A stretch of 64,000 nucleotides of DNA from Azadirachta indica. Taxonomy: Eukaryota; Streptophyta; Magnoliopsida; Sapindales; Meliaceae. Positions within the stretch are counted from its first letter, which is position 1. Each line of letters opens with the position of its first letter. The stretch is taken from positions 14,842,274 to 14,906,273 of the forward strand of contig CM040444.1 in assembly GCA_022749755.1 (NCBI GenBank), in the 5' to 3' direction. Positions 12,547-25,600 of the stretch are shown in pieces. The notes beneath the pieces are model-generated. The model saw only the letters and a program-made list of their open reading frames with translations. It did not search any database and was not told the origin of the DNA. Made by a program: the position numbers and the translations under genes.

Positions 12547-15500
12547 ATGGAGGATAGCTTGAGCGGGGATGAGGATTATTATTCCTCGGATCGGGACTCG
12601 CTCGACGGGTTCGATAACGAGGACTCCGATCTGCGGTGGGTCCCACACAAGGGTTCCTCCACCAAGGTACATCTCCTTTTGTCAATTTAGGTTTTTTTTG
12701 TAGTTTTGTATTTCATTCTCAAATGAAAATTGTGCTTTGTTTTTATTATGTTTTTGATTGATTAACTGTAAAGTTGGATTGTTGTCAAGGCTTGGTTTTC
12801 TCGATTTGTTTGGTTTGGTATGATACTATCTGTGAATTTTGCCCTTGGTGTTTCATAGTTTTTGCACTCTTGGGACAAAAAAAATTAAATTGGGGTCAGA
12901 GAGGATTTTGTGCCCCTTATATATAGTGTTGAACCTTTTTATGAATTTTTTCCAATGTTAATTCCAAGAAGAAATGTGTAAGCAAAAGAAGATTCTATGT
13001 TAAGTTTCAGTTTTAGTTTCTTTTTTTATTTTGGTGGGTAGACCTTCTACGCACCTAATCCAAAAAATTTACCCTTTCTGGCATTTTGCAGGTTATAACA
13101 AAGGAATCTCTTTTGGCTGCACAGGTAAAGGAAAAGAAGAATTTCTTTTATGTCTTTTAATGGGCGCTCTTTTCTTCAAACATGTATACTTTTGAGTTCT
13201 GGGAATTGATGTTATGAGCGTGGTGGTTCATTCATGCAGAGGGAGGATTTACGGAGAGTGATGGACTTGCTATCACTGAGAGAGCATCATGCACGTACTT
13301 TACTTATTCATTACCGTTGGGATGTTGAGAAGTTGTTGGCAGTGCTTGTAGAAAAGGGTAAAGCAAGCTTGTTTACTGAGGCAGGTGTCACGGTAAATGA
13401 AGATGCCAATTCATCACTGCCATTTGCTTCAACAGTAATGTGCGAAATATGCATGGAAGATGTTTCTGGTGATAAGGCAACCAAAATGGATTGTGGACAT
13501 TGCTTTTGCAATGACTGTAAGCACTATGATGATTATCTGGGCTTTCTTCTATAGTTCTTTTCATATTTTCCTTATGAAGTTGTGAGTAGTTGCTATAAAA
13601 TTCATATTGTCACAGAATATTGACATGCTGACATCAATCCTTAAGCATTAAAAGCTCTGAAGCCAATTTGATAGTTAATTTATTGTAAACATTTTCTTAT
13701 CTGTGGTGTTTGCATTATCTTATTATTGTGAGGTAATTTATATTGCATTTCTAAGTGCCATTTCCTAAATTTGTTTTGGGATGATGTTGCAAGATCAAGT
13801 ACAATTCTGGACTATTAATGTATGGGATATTAGATAGTGTTTTGTTCTCCTAAAGGTTTTATTATCTTTTTATTTATGTAAATTTAATTTTCGCATTAAT
13901 TTTTGTTTTCAGGTTGGACAGAGCATTTTATTGTGAAAATAAATGAGGGCCAGAGCAGGCGCATTAGATGTATGGCGCATAAATGCAATGCCATCTGTGA
14001 TGAAGCTGTTGTCAGAAATCTGGTCAGCAAAAAGCATCCTGATCTGGCAGAGAAATTTGATCGTTTTCTTCTCGAATCTTATATTGAGGATAATAAGATG
14101 GTCAAGTGGTGCCCAAGTACACCCCACTGTGGGAATGCAATACGTGTTGAGGAAGATGAATTTTGTGAGGTAGAATGTGCTTGTGGCATACAGTTTTGCT
14201 TTAGTTGCTTATCAGAAGCACACTCGCCTTGTTCATGTTTGATGTGGGATCTTTGGGCCAAGAAGTGCCGGGATGAATCTGAAACAGTTAACTGGATTAC
14301 CGTTCATACAAAGCCTTGTCCAAAATGTCACAAGCCTGTGGAGAAGAATGGTGGCTGTAACCTTGTCAGCTGTATCTGTGGACAAGCATTCTGGTAAGGA
14401 TTCTTTTCTTCTCCCTCTTCGTTTTCTGGAATATGCTTGTCAAACACTGCTGTTTGTGGTTTCAACAATCTGCACTTATACAACTGGCATCAGCCAGAGT
14501 TGATGCAATTTGTTTGCTGTTTATTTGTATTTTGGCATAATTGGGCTTGTTTTGGTTAACATAGTTCTTGTGAATTTCATAAGAAATTTTGCGTGAAAGG
14601 TTTTCTCATTTCTATGACACCGTTTATATTATTAGCATCCTTTGGTGGTTATAGTTGACATAAAATGCTTATTCTCCCTTTTTCTTTTGACGCAGTTGGT
14701 TATGTGGAGGAGCTACTGGAAGAGACCATACTTGGTCAAGAATTGCTGGTCACAGTTGTGGTCGCTACAAGGAAGACAAAGCGAAAAAAACTGAACGGGC
14801 AAAGCGGGACCTCTATCGCTATATGCACTATCATAATCGTTACAAAGCTCATACTGATTCCTTTAAGCTTGAAAGCAAACTTAAGGAGACTATCCTAGAA
14901 AAGGTGTCTATTTCAGAAGAGAGGGAATCAAGGCTCAGAGATTTTAGCTGGGTAACTAATGGACTGTACAGACTTTTCAGATCAAGGCGAGTCCTTTCCT
15001 ATTCCTACCCATTTGCATTTTACATGTTTGGTGAGGAGCTCTTCAATGATGAGATGACAAAGGAAGAAAGGGAAATAAAACAGCATCTATTTGAGGACCA
15101 ACAGCAGCAGCTTGAAGCAAATGTTGAGAAACTCTCCAAGTTTTTAGAGGAGCCCTTTGATCAATATCCCGATGACAAAGTTATGGAGATTAGGATGCAA
15201 GTTATCAATCTGTCTGTGATCATTGATACCCTTTGTAAGAAAATGTGAGTACAATTTTCTCAAAATCTTCTCATATTTATTGGACTTTTAAAAGATGTAC
15301 TTGTTTAACAAAATCACTACCAGGTATGAGTGCATTGAGAATGATTTGCTTGGTTGCCTTCAACTTGGTACCCACAATATAGCTCCTTACAAGTCAAAGG
15401 GCATTGAGAGGGCATCTGAACTTTCTACTTGTTGGACAACTAGAACCAATACTACTGAGAAGCGCCAATGGTCAGATGGTAGCACAAGTGGTAATGTGGA

Positions 15501-16546
15501 TTTAGCTGTTTCCTTTTCCTTTTTCTGCCAGTTATGTATATGGTAGTGCAATAAGAGAGAATGTTGTTTTGCATTTCTTGCCTGACTGGTTTTCCATAGA
15601 GTAGTCCCTAAATCAGGATATCTCCCCTTTGAAATGGTGATTGTTTTGGACTCATTTACTTGTCATCTCTGTGTGTCTAGGATATTGTATCACTCCTAAG
15701 ACCCTGTAAGCTCAGAATACGTGGATTTGGAAATTTTTTTTTTCCTTTTAAAGTATTATTCAGGATCTCTGGAAAAAAGAAATCCCTTTCTGTAGCCAGG
15801 TTTCCGTGTGTTTTGGGGTAGTTGATGTAGACAGTTTCCTCTAAGATTTTATTTACTGTGTGAATACTTATTTTCCTATCTTGTTGTGTATTTATCATTG
15901 TGCATCACATCCAGGATGTTCTCAAGTTCATGAGTTTGGCTTCTAATGCATTGACCTGCATAATGGTTAAGAGAGTTCTCAAACCTGTCGAGAAACAGCC
16001 TGAAAATCTTCTAGGTTATAGTTTAAATTCTATTTTCTGCTTGTTATATGCATACAAGGAAGGGTTTATATGGAACTCAAAAGAAAGATTTGTCGTGACT
16101 ATCTGATTTCAGGGAAAAATCTTCTTTCAGCTCTGTCAAGGGTATGACCAAGAATTTATTACAAATTTTTTGTTCTTTACAGTCAGTGGTGTAACCTTCT
16201 AGTATCACATTTGCAGTATCATTATGTTAATATCCAACTAATATGCATGCAAGAACACTATGTTATAGGTCATAAGTGCATCAAGATGAAGACTTCTAAT
16301 ATTGCAACTTCAAAATTTTGTCTTAGTGTATTGGTTTGTTTCCTTATTCTGATGATGAGTTGGGTGGATCTATCCATATTTACACACTGCAAAACTGTAG
16401 GAGGGACTTCAGATCCTGATCGGCCTTCAGGCTCTGGGAGTTCAGATGATAGTGGATGCTCTTCCCAGAAGCGTGCCAGAAAGGAGGATTTTGTTGGTGG
16501 GTTTCTTGACTTAAACTTGCCAGCTGAAGTTATTGACAGGAGTTGA
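12547..16546 (+). CDS. ARI7/ARI8-like: ARIADNE-type RBR E3 ubiquitin ligase
   Basis: Seven GT-AG exons in phase: 12547-12666, 13092-13124, 13240-13516, 13913-14393, 14696-15244, 15324-15490 and 16401-16546, encoding 590 aa. RBR ligases take ubiquitin from an E2 onto a RING2 cysteine before transferring it to substrate. An acidic N-terminus precedes a UBA-like helical region (about 52-100). RING1 starts at C119 (CEICMEDV). The IBR region is about 192-252. RING2 is at 279-307 (CPKC, GGCNLVSC, FCWLC), where C297 is the expected catalytic cysteine. The Ariadne helical region follows, with HTWSRIAGHSCGRY and YRYMHYHNRY. There is no C-terminal RanBP2 zinc finger, which fits the ARI5/7/8 subgroup rather than ARI1-3. 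The C-terminus carries LDLNL, an LxLxL EAR-like motif. Substrates unknown. Confidence 0.9.
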
Positions 16547-18512
16547 TCTTCGACATTGGAGATTTTTATAAAAACATAGGTGTACAGCTCTAACTGAAGA
16601 TCATTTGTCTTTTATGGATTAGTTATATATGTGGGTTAAGCACCTGAGTGCCTAACTTTAACATGGTATCTTTTTGTCCCGGGTTTTATATTCCCTCTTT
16701 TTTCCTGAGATATAGTGGAAGAGAAACATGGGAATTGCTTAGTTCTGTGTTTCCCAGCTCTCTCGGAAAATTTATATATTGTACAGTCTCCTATTGGACT
16801 TTTGTGGGCAATAAGATATATGTAAATTTTGGACCTAAGATTTGAGCTACACTCTTACACATCGTTGGAGGTAAAATTATCAAATTATATCTTTGGAGAA
16901 TGCAAATGTTTTTATTTTTCTTGATTTTTGTTGATTTCTGCTTCTCATAGGCTCTCAAGTTTGTTTGTTTATTATTATTTTCCGCCCTCATTCCATCTAA
17001 TGCTACAGCTGCACTGCATCAAGATAGAGAGATGGAAGCAACATTTTTGCTTCTCTATTAAATATCAATCTTGTTTAATAATTTTGGTTGAAAGAGCATG
17101 CAGATTCATTCATTCTCTCCCACCTGGCCCAGGTTTTGCTCTATCTTAGAGTGAGAGAACCTTTGATGAAACGGTTGTGGAATGATTCAAAGACTGTCAT
17201 GCCAACTGCCCTTTAGGGTTCTTTATATCTGTAATTGTTTTACAGTTAACTGTTGATTTCAGGCAGTGTGATGATAGGAATGCAAGCAGCTAGCTTAGCT
17301 TAGCTTAGCTTGGCTTGTAACCGAACTGCATTCTTGTGTGTACCATAATGCCTAAAATGACCACCTCTGTCTTGGCATGACTGTTTTCTTTTTTTTACCC
17401 GCAATCAAAATTTTATTGTGTTCTTGTTTTCCCATAATACCATTGGGAAATGGCCACTATTACATAAATTTTGTGTGTTTAAACTCTCTTGTTGCTGTTT
17501 TCATCGAAAGCAGAATGGATTTGGAGATTTTTGCTTGTAATATCTATCTATAATTGATTATAAAAATGTATTTTATGATTCATAACTTTGATGGTAGTGC
17601 AGTTCCATAAGAAAACTTTTCTTGTCAGAGCTCTGTTATCTTATCATTGGCCAAATTTTAAATTATTTGAAGTTGAAGCTGTTGGTTGATTTTTTTTGCC
17701 GTCGGGAAAGTTCACTTTTCATGTGTTGTGTTCTTGGGTTTCTATTCCCTCCGTCCTTTCATTTCGTTAATCTCAATGTAAAGATTCGGTTCTACTTCAT
17801 TGAAAGAAGCTTCCTCTCTCTCTGGGTTCTGCAATTAATTAGGGTTTTATTTTATGACAATATATGTTGTAAAGACCAATGTATGCATAGTATTTTTATA
17901 CCCTTTGTTGCTAACATCGTTCAAATTTTGTGAGGAGGAATCTAACACTTGTTTATGTATGTCCGTATGTGAGCTCATGTAAATTAGCAATTTTGTTTAG
18001 AAATTGAGAACTTTATTTTATTTTATTTTTTAAAATTTTTTGAAATAGAATATACAGAAAAAAGTGTCCAGTAAGAACATTTCGGAGACATCCAATACAG
18101 TTTTTGTCTGCTTGAAGATATATAAATGGATTTTCTTTTTTTTATCAAAAGAAAAAAAAGAAATAGGTTGTATGAGCTGAGCTGCTTGACCTATCGATGA
18201 TTGATTAAATTAATATTAGTATTTTGAAATTTTAATGCGAAGAGAAGTTTCTAATAATTTATAAATGCATAGGAGACATGAAATCTGAGTACTTCCAATA
18301 TAAAACAACAAATTTGCTTGCACTAAATCAAATGTACATCTTTGAAGTTAGCATAAAATATTTGTCTTGTTTTTTATTGGTAGGAAAAACTTATAGATGC
18401 AAGCAGCAGCAGCAGCAGCAGCTAATATTTTAAATACCCATAGGCATGTCTGTCAGTTTCTCTTCAAAAATTGACGATTCCATTTCCTTCTGCATTTTCA
18501 TTGACTTGCTTG

Positions 18513-18555
18513 TTAATTAATTAATTAATTAATTAATTAATTAATTAATTAATTA
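18513..18555. repeat. TTAA tetranucleotide microsatellite
   Basis: About ten uninterrupted TTAA units. Confidence 0.9.
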
Positions 18556-20809
18556 TGTGATCTGATCATCTTCATCGATTCATGAAATGAAATGAAAACC
18601 TAGACAACATTTTTGTGTCTTGCAATATTAATTTATTCCCGTCACAGATGTCTAATTCTGAACTACATGCATCGATTTTCCCAGGTTGTTTGTTTGACTC
18701 TTCGCCTCAGACCAAATTAGAAACTTCTTGTATTTATCTATCAAAATTGATTTTACTAGAGATTATCATGGCCATTTTCAAATTTAACTTCGTATATATT
18801 TTTTTTAGTTATTTTCACTGCCCCATATCCTACTAAAAATAATAAGGCTAAAATTTCTAGTCTTGAGCCAGAAAGATTTTATACGCAAATAGGTCATATT
18901 CGGATCTTAAATTTTAAAGCTATAATCCCATAAATTATTACCTGTCAAATGATTAATAAATTTTACAGTATTTTGAAGAAAAATACAACACACGTAAACG
19001 TAGCCCAGCTAGAATTAATGTGCAGTTTTTAATTAATCATTGGCATTAATGATATATATATATATATATATATCATTGTTATTAGCATGCATGAGACTGA
19101 TGTGGGCTGGCTACTTAATTTATATCCCATGCAATAACAATATTGACCTAAAATGCACATAACTCGAGTCCTATTTTTTAAGATAACATCTATATATGTA
19201 TATGCAATCTATAAGTGTACTTTACAGCATGCAGTTAATTTAGTCATAAATTCAAATAGCTTCGAAATTTGTAGAATCTCTATTTCGTTTTTGGTTAAAC
19301 AAAATGATCATAAAATCTATATAAAGCTTGGACTTAGCATTAAGCACTGTTTATTTATTTCTAAAAGTATGTCTGTCAGTATCCTTTGAAAATTGATATG
19401 CGTTTAATTGACTTCGACTTGCTCGAGATTACTGAAACTCTTTGCTTTTCGTTTGTTTTAATTGCTTCGATGATATTGTTAATGTTTTAGTTGTTGGGAC
19501 TCGTTAACTTAATTAATTAGAATTAGTATTACCATTAAACATCAATTAATTAAGTATATATTAATCTGATATTGATCAGTATGCATGTGCATATGTATGG
19601 CGTTTTACGAGGTTGACCCTTAGCCTCAAACCAAATTAGAAACTTCTTCACATCTATATATATATATATATATGTATGTATATGTCACAAAATACAGTAT
19701 ACGATTCAATAACATTTACGGGAATTAATATATCACTTGTGCGTCTACAGCCTTTCCTTGTATCATTTAAAATTCAAAAATTTTTCCTTTTCTCTTTATA
19801 ATAAAGATATATGATTCATAAGGATTCTTTTTAATTTCTTTGTTCTTTAATTTATAATTAAACCCAGGCTAGTATCCCTATTAATTACCAGGAAATACGA
19901 CGGCATATTGTCACGGATGACAAAAATCTAAAGCATGGATGGATGGATGCAGTACTCTACAGATAGAAAGCTTGAAGACAATAGAATCTTGGTGAATCAT
20001 GTGAACAGAAATCAGTGTCTCAACTTTTAACAATCGAAATCCCATCAATGCATGTTCAACCAATATCAACTGTTTGTTTTTTTTTTGAATGAAGACATAC
20101 ATCCCCATTCTTGAGTACTTTTCCGTTTCAGAATATATATGTATACATATTTCTTCTCTATTTTTGCAATAAAAGATATACTATATATATATATATATAT
20201 ATATAGGAATAGAAGAAACATGGCCTAGCCTTCGAGTCATCTCTTTGGAGCACCCTATCCGAAAAATGAAAAGGAAGCAAACTTTATGTGATGATCAGGA
20301 AGGGAATTAGAGTCGTCAGACAAAAGGGACCTCATATAGTTGTAATTATCTGATTTTATATGAAAAAGGAAGAAAGCCCACCATGCAAAATATTAATATT
20401 AATATTAATACGAATATTAATTAAAACTAGTAGTCATTTCACATCAAACGTGTATATGCAAATGCATGGTATTGGTTTTTTCTTTGACCTTACAACTTTC
20501 AGCCCTTTTTAGGATTGCATTGCCTTTCTTTTTCTCAAGTGCTTGCTCTCCTTTTTGTGATTGATCCAACATCACTACTTATATTATTCTTCTTCCTTTA
20601 ATCTCCCTCTCACTCTCTCACTATCACTATACTGTTGCTTGCTTGCATGCAACCGGCTTATACTGTATACACACTAAAAAAATGGGTTATTAGCTAGAAC
20701 CAAGATCGAACAAATTAAATGGAACCGAATCATTTGAACTTTGCATTATTGTTGTTGAAACTCCCGATATTCCAAATTTTTTGTACGTTGAGGAGAAAGC
20801 AGATGAAAA

Positions 20810-20813
<4 letters not shown>

Positions 20814-20845
<32 letters not shown>
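20814..20845. repeat. TA dinucleotide microsatellite
   Basis: An uninterrupted TA run, one of several of similar size (others near 19055-19073, 43207-43230, 44188-44213, 60112-60142). Confidence 0.85.
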
Positions 20846-20846
<1 letters not shown>

Positions 20847-22669
20847 CTAAAAGTAGAACACAGATTACTAAGAAATATTAAGGCTCAATTCAACGATTGA
20901 AAGAATCTTGAAATTGAAATGGCTTAGTTAGGCTATATTTGGATAATTAATTAATTAAAAGGAAAAAAAAATAGTTCATCGTAGAGAGTGCACACATTTG
21001 AATATTTCATCGCAATTTACATGTAAAAACTAACGGTCAGTCGATTCATTTGGAATCGCTAACAAAATTGAATACTTCCAAATTCCATGCAATCCTGTTT
21101 AAATAATTGTTAAAGGGCTTTATCCATCCTTTCAATTCTTTGAAAAGAAGGATTCAAAGTTGATTAAATCAAGATAGAATAGTACTACATACATACATTA
21201 TTTTTATAGACTAATTATATATATATACATACAAATTAAAGTGGTATGATATGATGGAAAGATTTTTATCATTTTTTCTATACTTACTTATTGTGTTTTT
21301 TACATTTGTAACTATCTAATCGTAATATCATATCATATTATCCTAGATAATTAATAATAATATATCTGCCCTTTTCTAAAAGAAAATTAACTTTACTTCC
21401 TTTACTGTTATCTCTATAAGCAGAACAATTAATTTACACATCCAATTAAAACTACTTGAAGAAAATTAACAAGGTTAATGTTAAACCCAAAAAATTTGTA
21501 AAATACAAACATCATCGAAAAAGATTAAAAAAAAATTGAGATAAGTATTAACTTGAAACTATAACTAATCCAAATTAAACTTGAAAAATACAGAGTTATC
21601 GGAGAGGATAAAATTTGATATAAAGTTGTTTTGATTAGAATGAGTAATTAGTAAAACAAATGACTACTTATAAGTGAATTAATATATATATATAACAATA
21701 TTTTTTCTCTTTTTTTTTTCCGCCGCGTAAGAGTAATCAGTCCCATATTTTTTGTTTTAATTAAGAAATTATGATTTAATAATAGGCATATGATTAAGAT
21801 TTATTAGATTGAATGAGTGTTTCTTTAACAAGAACAAAATGGTTATTATAATTAAACCCTTTAAATTCATGTTGATTACCTGAGTAGTAGTAATAAAACC
21901 AGGTGGGGGACCCAATTACAGTTGTTATATTGCTTTATATTTAATATTTTATGCAGCACTGATAGTAAAACGGCATAAGAATCAAATGAATTTGTGAACA
22001 GTTTCAACTATACATTATATAAATATAAAATATATGCAAATGCAAATGCAAATTATCCCATAAAACCATAGTCACCTCTCTGTCCCTTGTCCCTTTGTTC
22101 TTTTCAAATCCCTGAGAGTTTCACTTTTAAGCATATATATCATCTTCTATCAAAAGCCACCAACTGAGTTTTTTACTTCTTTTAATGCAATTTGCAAAAA
22201 GCCCACCATTGCAAAAGCTTCAAAGGTGACATTGCTTTCTAAGACAACCGACTGGTCAAAAAAATTGACAACCTTTTAAGCACTGCACTCTATGTATGTA
22301 TATATATGTACCTCATTTGCCATATTGGAAAAACTTATAAATGGGTAAATTGTTTTTTCTTGGGTTTATATTGGATTTTTCAAAGAACCCATTTGGTTTT
22401 TGAGCCATCGGATTTGGTTCAGCATTTCAAAACCAATCTTTGTGAGTAGTCTCACTCTATCAGTATGTTTTTGTATACATTATAAACAGAGATTATTCTC
22501 AAGCCATTAATGGTTTTTGGATTTTCCTCTGATGTCGTGTGTTTTTCTTCTGTTTAACAAGTTGTCAATATCTGATGGTAGTATATGCTGCATTTATTGC
22601 TGTTTCAGTGTAATTTTTCAACTGTGGGGACTATAAGGTTAACTTTGGTACTACAACTATAGAGTGATC

Positions 22670-25600
22670 ATGTATTGGCGGGGTGGTTCTAGTTTAAAGC
22701 CATTCATGTTCTTGGAAGCAAGAGTTTCAAGACACCACAGTTCTAATAGGTACCTAGGAAAACAATTTTTTTCTTTTTCATTCATTTTAATCAAATTTAT
22801 TTAAGATGATGATCATTTTCTTGAGTATAAGAAATGCTATAATATTTTCTTTTGTCTTTATCATAAACTTGAATGCAAATTATGATGCTCTTTAGTAAGA
22901 GCATCTGTATTGCATATGTTTTCAATGTTTTCACCAAGTACTCCTATTATCTGTTAGATAATTTGCCTCTTTGGATTCTGTTGCTTTATGTCCATGCAAT
23001 GATTCAACCATGTCTGATAAGTTCTAAACAGCTTTTCCATACAATAAAACCATGAGAAACTTCCACATAAGATGATTGATCTCTTATTTTTGAGAAAGCT
23101 CCTTTTCTTTTTTTTTTCTTTTAAATTTTTTCTCAGTTACAAGTATTAATATCTTTTAGCTTTGTCTTCTATATGTTGTTAATGAATAAATAACAGAAGC
23201 CAACAGGTTCTTCTGGTCTGCGTTTGCACTATGTATGACAGCAGATGAACTATGTCAAGTTAATTTTCTGTAATAGCTTTAGCTGTATTTCATTTTCATC
23301 ATATTTGTTCTTTCTCTTTGACAGTGCTTCTTCTAAAAGAAAAGCAGAGGAAGCTAAAGTGGATAACAAGCACGACGCATCTAACAGCCTTAAGATGGTT
23401 AGAGTTCCATACTTATGTTGTCCTGGTTGCTCGTTCTTGAAAATGGTGGCAAAACCTTCTTCTAACACCTGGAAGAATATCTGCTTCAAAATGAACATTT
23501 TAATTTCCAATGTAGTCCCTAGATTGCTCTCTGCAGCACTGTCAAGTTGGCCACTTCTTTAATACCCTTTTGTAGCACTGTCAAGTTGGCTCCTTCTTTA
23601 ATACCCTTCTGCATTTAGTACATCTCATGTTTTTGTTTTCTTTTCTCTGTTATCCACCTTTTCTGGAAAACTCTTACATCTTCCAATCAGATCACAATAA
23701 TTTTCTTGCGTAGTTACTAGCACAGTTCAGAATAGTCTTACTAATCATTAAGTTTTTGCTCACAGAAGGAAATGGGACAGCATGAACACTGTGATGAATT
23801 CAAGAAGAGCCAAACCCCTAGAACCAAGGTCCAGAATTCATTAAAGCAAGAGGTACATGCATTTTGATTTGGCTATATAAATTTAGAATGCAAGGCCTCT
23901 TCCAATCAGATCACAATAATTTTGTTGCTTGGTTACCAGCATAGTTCAGAATAGTCTTACTAATCATTAAGTTTTGTTCACAGAAGGAAATGGGGCACCA
24001 TGAGCAATGTGATGAATTCAAGAAGAGCCAAACCCCTAGAACCGAGGTTCAAAATTTATTAAAGCAAGAGGTACATACATTTTAATTTGGCTATATAAAT
24101 TTAGAATGCATGCATATATTATGTATCACTTAAATGGAAGGGAAGTGTAGACTTAGAAAACTGAAGCACACTCAACGCCTCCTTCCTTACATTCTCTAAT
24201 AAGTCTGACTGAGACCTATTTTAAATCAATTTAGTTTATGGAATTAATGGCATAGACACAGCCTCGAGTTCAATAGATATATTGGTCTTTGTCACTGTAG
24301 ACATTGAAAATTCAATGTAGGAGAACTTTGAATGTGGGTGTTGGTGCCCACCATGGACATGAATGATGAGGGGGAAAATAATGAAGGTCCTTCTTACAGA
24401 AGGTTCAAGTATGATAAGATGTTCTTTTAATCTCCGTTGATTTTGTTAGTCACCAAATCCTTTTTGTTCTCCCTTTTGCAGATTCTTCAGCTTCATGAAA
24501 ACTTAAAGGATCAATTTGTGGTACGAGATGCATTCGAGAAGGCACTAAGTCATAGGCCCCTTTCACTTGATACAATTACAGACAAGTCAATCCCCAAGGT
24601 AAATCCTGTGAATTGTTTGTAAGAATTAGCTGGCCATGTGTAAAATGCAATACTGTTAATGTAGATGCATTTCTGTTTGTTTTTACTTCTGTTTAAAATT
24701 TAGAGAACTTCAGAATCAAAAAATAAAAAAATCTATAGCTCTTTTTTGGCTTTCATTTAAATCTATTACTGTATACAGCACATCTTATTGCAACTAATTT
24801 GCTTCTATTAATTATTTGTCATTGCCTTTTCTTGTTTGCAGGATGCCAAGGAACTGATCAAGGAAATAGCAGTGTTAGAACTGGAAGTTAAGTATTTGGA
24901 ACAATATCTTTTATCTCTATATCGGAAAATTTTCTATGAAAGATTATCCTCTCTCTCAAAGGTGGATGAAAGAATGAAATCTTCTACGGTAACTCAAGGG
25001 GGAATGTTTTCAGAAGTTTCTCAAATTGATAGTACTTCAGAGAAAGAGAATTCAGTTATCCAAATAAGTAATCCAATCTCTTGTGGATATTCATCTGGCA
25101 ATTCTTTGAAAGAATGCAATGACAATTGGCAGCCACAAAATCTGTTGGATGCTGGCATTCATCGCAGCCACTCCTCACTGTCTCAGCATTCTGCGTGCTC
25201 AGTTAGAACATCCTCTCCATTAAAGTCTTTGGCTAAAGCTGTAGATTCATACCATTCCCTGCCTTTGTCAATGTTGGAGGTAACTTGATCCATCGTACGA
25301 ATATTGATTTTCCCTTGTTAATAACGCTATTGTGCCTGTCTTTACAAAGTTTGTGCAAATGTCAATAACAGCTTCTCTAATATGTGGATTCCAATGTTTC
25401 TTCAGCAAGCTCCGGCTGATACTTCAGGTGGAATCAGCTTGGCAGAGCATCTTGGAACATGCATTTCGGATCATATTCCTGAGACACCAAACTGGCTATC
25501 AGGAGAAATGATCAAGTGCATTTCAGATATATTTTGTGAACTTGCAGACCCACCTTTGTTGAATCACGATTGTCCATTCTCTCCTATTTCATACTCATCC

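Larger units (their letters stand above)
16547..22669. other. About 6 kb gene-free region
   Basis: The first few hundred bases are 3' UTR of the RBR gene. Beyond that are AT-rich DNA, many TA-type microsatellites, a CAG/AGC run near 18403-18421 and a diverged direct repeat (about 18440-18735 and 19366-19650). I looked for common conserved plant miRNA mature sequences and recognised none. The last few hundred bases should be promoter and 5' UTR of the DUF547 gene, which may include a non-coding first exon. Confidence 0.5.
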
